Source of the DNA: CAWCTD01 sp963798455
Lineage (GTDB): Bacteria > Acidobacteriota > Terriglobia > Bryobacterales > Bryobacteraceae
DNA length: 64,000 nucleotides
NCBI GenBank assembly: GCA_963798455.1
Contig: CAWCTD010000003.1
Location: 3,720,001-3,784,000 of the forward strand
Direction of reading: 5' to 3'
Position 1 is the first letter of the stretch. Each line of letters starts with the position of its first letter. The translations under genes were made by a program, and so were the position numbers. This document shows, piece after piece, positions 63,804 to 64,000 of this stretch. The notes beneath the pieces were generated by a model. The model was not told the DNA's origin. It was given only the letters and a program-made list of their open reading frames with translations, and did no database searches.

Positions 63804-64000
63804 ATGGCAACATTGGCTCAACCAGTTCCGATGGGGTGGTACCAAAACGCCGCCGGGATCAGAACCGGGCGCGGGTCCACCAAGGCGGGGTGGGGCTCGT
63901 TAGCGGGGCAAGGCTTGGATCCTGAACAGGTATTGGTGGAACGTTGCCTGAGGGGCGAGGAGTCCGCCTGGGAGGACATGGCGAAGGCCTATACGAAGCG
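63804..64000 (+). CDS. ECF-type RNA polymerase sigma factor, N-terminal part
   Basis: ATG 63804 has GAGCGAGG directly upstream. After a Gly-rich head the frame reads LDPEQVLVERCLRGEESAWE, DMAKAYTKR, the typical first helices of ECF sigma-70 region 2 (LxxxxLVxRCLxGDExAWExLVxRY). It runs off the window end, so its group cannot be assigned. Head residues 1-38 are unlike other ECFs and the start could be later. Confidence 0.65.
   Translation, partial: MATLAQPVPMGWYQNAAGIRTGRGSTKAGWGSLAGQGLDPEQVLVERCLRGEESAWEDMAKAYTK

Noticed and set aside
1..64000. CRISPR array or cas genes
   Set aside because: No regularly spaced repeats and no Cas-like proteins seen.
1..64000. rRNA operon or complete tRNA genes
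   Set aside because: No conserved rRNA stretches seen; the only tRNA-like sequence is the 3' segment at 30748-30775.

Overview
The window looks like a chromosome segment of an Acidobacteriota, most likely a Solibacter/Bryobacterales-type soil bacterium. This is inferred from gene content, not from a marker gene: three very large Oar/Cna-type TonB-dependent receptor-like proteins, many enzymes carrying twin-arginine (RR) leaders, a PEP-CTERM protein, CE15, GH3 and DUF4038 carbohydrate enzymes, an S46 peptidase, a peptidyl-dipeptidase A and a PD40/TPR cytochrome, in high-GC DNA.

Layout. 0-1.6 kb: a fragment of a tyrosine recombinase butts directly against a decayed GH2 beta-galactosidase. 1.7-4 kb: a glucuronoyl-esterase-like CE15 protein and an SGNH esterase, end to end. 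4.5-6.8 kb: a truncated radical SAM gene and a frameshifted mannonate-dehydratase-like gene. 7-17.8 kb: a ThuA protein, two PIG-L deacetylases, two enolase-superfamily enzymes, a GH3 beta-glucosidase, a DUF4038 hydrolase and an RraA-type aldolase whose end overlaps the start of an enolase-superfamily gene. 17.9-24.6 kb: a dead CopG-type antitoxin, then a group of predicted exported proteins: two triple-RidA proteins, a single RidA, an amidohydrolase/deacetylase and a SelA-like PLP enzyme. 24.8-31.8 kb: exported proteins of mostly unknown role, a tRNA 3'-end-like segment and a bicupin. 32-40.5 kb: a GntR regulator, an Oar receptor with a near-consensus promoter, and three enolase-superfamily dehydratases. 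40.8-50.5 kb: a wrecked tandem esterase, S46 peptidase, a deleted enolase-superfamily gene, peptidyl-dipeptidase A, a dead hicBA pair and a cytochrome/PD40/TPR gene. 50.5-58.3 kb: a tandem pair of Oar paralogues with matching promoters. 58.6-64 kb: housekeeping genes (SDR, thiD, rpoD, nrdR, a flippase-like membrane protein and the start of an ECF sigma factor).

How it may work together. Secreted esterases and glycosidases would release sugars and uronic acids from plant polymer, the receptor-like proteins would take up the products, and enolase-superfamily dehydratases plus the RraA aldolase would break down sugar acids. Many normally cytosolic enzyme families here carry RR or Sec leaders, which suggests that part of this chemistry happens in the periplasm. 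The most unusual group is the exported PLP-enzyme/RidA/amidohydrolase cluster at 18-24.6 kb.

The window is rich in broken genes: nonsense codons, internal deletions and single-base frameshifts. The deletions and nonsense codons look like real decay. The isolated single-base shifts (near 6448, 14907, 17097, 29970 and 49470) could be decay or base-calling errors.
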